Source: a bacterium
GTDB lineage: Bacteria > Hydrothermota > UBA3073 > JACQXS01 > JAUWAR01
Direction: 5' to 3'
Length of the DNA stretch: 15,310 nucleotides
Assembly (NCBI GenBank): GCA_030601965.1
Contig: JAUWAR010000017.1
Location: 1 to 15,310, forward strand
Notes under the pieces: model-generated
What the model saw: the letters and a program-made list of their open reading frames with translations, nothing else
What the model was told of the DNA's origin: nothing
The model's database searches: none
In this document: positions 14,584-15,310 of the stretch, piece by piece
Layout of the letters: the number at the start of each line of letters is the position of its first letter
Position numbering within the stretch: the first letter of the stretch is position 1
Made by a program: the position numbers and the translations under genes

Positions 14584-14779
14584 AACGTTATCTATTGAGT
14601 TAAGGGGCAGGTGTTTCAGGGTTCCATTTTTCTGGAAAGAGCCCAGAATTCTCTCATTCAACGACTGGAAGAAACTTGTTAAAGGGGGTCTTGCAGGCAA
14701 GATGGTCTATATCTGCAAAAATCCCAAAGCGGATTACAGGGATATTATTAAAAAGATTGACAGGAAACGAGAGGGATGA
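14561..14779 (+). pseudogene. Out-of-frame coding remnant after the helicase
   Basis: A frame-2 stretch of 72 codons without an ATG at its head runs to TGA at 14777-14779. Its composition looks coding: ELRGRCFRVPFFWKEP, SFNDWKKLVKGGLAGK and VYICKNPKADYRDIIKKI. It begins before the end of the previous frame, so it is probably the shifted continuation of the helicase C-terminus. A separate small gene with an unrecognised start is less likely. Confidence 0.45.
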
Positions 14780-14828
14780 CTCTGGCAAAAAGGTAAAGAG
14801 TGGCATCTATTTTTGTAGAAAACTGTAG
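14775..14828 (+). pseudogene. Orphan C-terminal scrap of a FlgD-like/secretion-tail domain
   Basis: Frame 3 reads DDSGKKVKSGIYFCRKL followed by TAG. This closely resembles the last strands of FlgD-like Ig or type IX-like tail domains (WDG.DDSGKKV.SGIYFYRL). The tryptophan-containing upstream part is absent and the motif abuts the helicase remnant. It is probably the surviving end of a deleted secreted-protein gene. Confidence 0.45.
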
Positions 14829-14943
14829 AAAAGTTATGAAAATTTACAATTGACTAATTATCTCATAGTTATTATTTAATAGTTGATGGATAAGAATAAG
14901 AACCACTTGAACCCTCACATAACTTTCTTCTAAATTTTCATAA
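14829..14943. repeat. AT-rich segment bounded by inverted repeats in the gap before rpmF
   Basis: TTATGAAAATTTA at 14834-14846 is the exact reverse complement of TAAATTTTCATAA at 14931-14943, and AAAGTTATG at 14830-14838 also has its complement at 14918-14926. The space between shows no coding sequence. It could be a small MITE-like relic or simply AT-rich coincidence. Nothing else recognisable lies between 14829 and the promoter near 14993. Confidence 0.4.
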
Positions 14944-14992
14944 AAAAACAGACTCAAATATCAAGAAGAAAAAAGATATTTTTAATTTTTTA

Positions 14993-15021
14993 TTGACAAA
15001 ATATAAAATATGGTTCATAGT
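14993..15021 (+). promoter_or_regulatory. Candidate promoter for rpmF
   Basis: A perfect TTGACA at 14993-14998 is followed after 17 bases by CATAGT at 15016-15021, matching TATAAT at four of six positions. The start codon lies 50 bases downstream. Confidence 0.45.
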
Positions 15022-15066
15022 TCATAGATAAAATAACCAATAACAATGAACTAATAACCAAGAACT
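15013..15066. repeat. Heptamer-periodic tract just upstream of rpmF
   Basis: GTTCATA is repeated twice (15013-15026). After a short gap five 7-bp units follow in register (AATAACC, AATAACA, ATGAACT, AATAACC, AAGAACT; 15032-15066). TAGTTCAT at 15018-15025 is complementary to ATGAACTA at 15046-15053. The tract occupies the whole leader where a Shine-Dalgarno site would be. Confidence 0.75.
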
Positions 15067-15071
15067 AAATT

Positions 15072-15242
15072 ATGCCAGTCCCAAAAAGCAGACATTCAAA
15101 ATCCAGATCAAGGAAGCGCAGGGCAAATTGGAAAGTTGTTCCAAAGACATTTATTCCCTGTCCGAATTGCCATACACTTATTCCACCGCATACGGTCTGT
15201 CCTAACTGTGCACACTATAAAGGGAAAGAAGTAGTGTATTAG
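15072..15242 (+). CDS. rpmF: 50S ribosomal protein L32
   Basis: The 56-residue product begins MPVPKSRHSKSRSRKRRANW, the L32 N-terminus. It has a zinc ribbon with cysteines at 30, 33, 43 and 46 (CPNC, then CPNC) and ends YKGKEVVY. Length and basic composition fit L32, a component of the large ribosomal subunit. No Shine-Dalgarno site precedes the ATG; the leader is a heptamer-repeat tract. The usual upstream neighbour, the YceD (DUF177) gene, is missing, and the usual downstream plsX/fab genes are outside the window. All four zinc-binding cysteines are present, so this is the zinc-containing form. Confidence 0.96.
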   Translation: MPVPKSRHSKSRSRKRRANWKVVPKTFIPCPNCHTLIPPHTVCPNCAHYKGKEVVY

Positions 15243-15250
15243 AGTATTCT

Positions 15251-15310
15251 TGTCATTCTGAGGGAGCAAAGCGACCGAAGAATCTATTCATATGAGATTC
15301 TTCGCCTTCG
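15251..15310. repeat. Palindromic repeat cut by the window end
   Basis: The tract opens TGTCATTCTGAGGGAG and contains a 10-bp stem, CGAAGAATCT (15276-15285) with AGATTCTTCG (15295-15304). By analogy with 5622-5699 the closing arm, a complement of the TGTCATT opening, should lie just past the window. It starts nine bases after the rpmF stop. Confidence 0.85.

Larger units (their letters stand above)
12103..14779 (+). pseudogene. Ski2/Hel308-like helicase gene, broken by an internal deletion and frameshifts (whole locus)
   Basis: Three consecutive reading frames (12103-13275, 13259-13852, 13879-14583) and a further frame-2 tail to 14779 together match one Ski2-like DNA/RNA helicase with a Hel308-type layout: two RecA domains, winged-helix/ratchet region, helix-hairpin-helix, and an extra C-terminal domain. 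Motif VI (Q..GRAGR) and roughly 60 following residues are missing at the first break, and a one-base shift separates the second and third pieces. Four repeat elements lie inside. The most economical reading is a decaying gene; assembly error could explain the small shift but less easily the missing motif. Confidence 0.7.

Overview
The window is an AT-rich bacterial chromosome segment. The DnaE-type replicative polymerase, the L32 zinc-ribbon protein and tightly packed genes, several with Shine-Dalgarno sites, point to Bacteria. The gene set (citrate-lyase-type enzymes, an aconitase-family dehydratase, a secreted beta-propeller protein, an orphan FlgD-like tail) and the very high density of short palindromic repeats suggest an uncultivated, probably anaerobic candidate-phylum bacterium. 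The phylum cannot be fixed from the sequence; Omnitrophota-, Desantisbacteria- or WOR-3-like lineages are guesses.

Layout. A long minus-strand series runs from 10890 down past position 1: HD-domain hydrolase, fused LeuC/LeuD-type dehydratase, citrate lyase acyl-carrier/beta fusion, citrate lyase alpha, a large intergenic palindrome, dnaE, a glycosyltransferase, and a secreted propeller protein cut by the window edge. Most junctions are a few bases apart or overlap by 4 bases. From 11041 the plus strand carries a free-standing GMP-synthase-type ATP pyrophosphatase, then a Ski2/Hel308-like helicase broken by an internal deletion and frameshifts (12103 to about 14779), a scrap of a FlgD-like tail, a repeat-rich gap, and rpmF (L32, 56 codons). 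The window ends inside another palindromic repeat.

How the genes work together. The dehydratase, carrier/beta and alpha genes form a metabolic block that could interconvert citrate/isocitrate- or citramalate/mesaconate-type acids and cleave them to acetate plus an oxoacid. No citC, citX or citG is in view. DnaE and L32 are housekeeping genes.

Most striking signal. More than a dozen short repeats sit in 15 kb, and most lie in frame inside protein genes (propeller gene, dnaE, citE, dehydratase, GMP synthase, helicase), in places that look like surface loops or linkers. Two styles recur: palindromic elements, three of which fold as an outer stem enclosing two hairpins, and tandem arrays of 7-bp units. 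Two adjacent elements make up most of the linker joining the two dehydratase subunits. The pattern recalls the Rickettsia palindromic elements that insert in protein genes, but here several unrelated repeat families share the habit.
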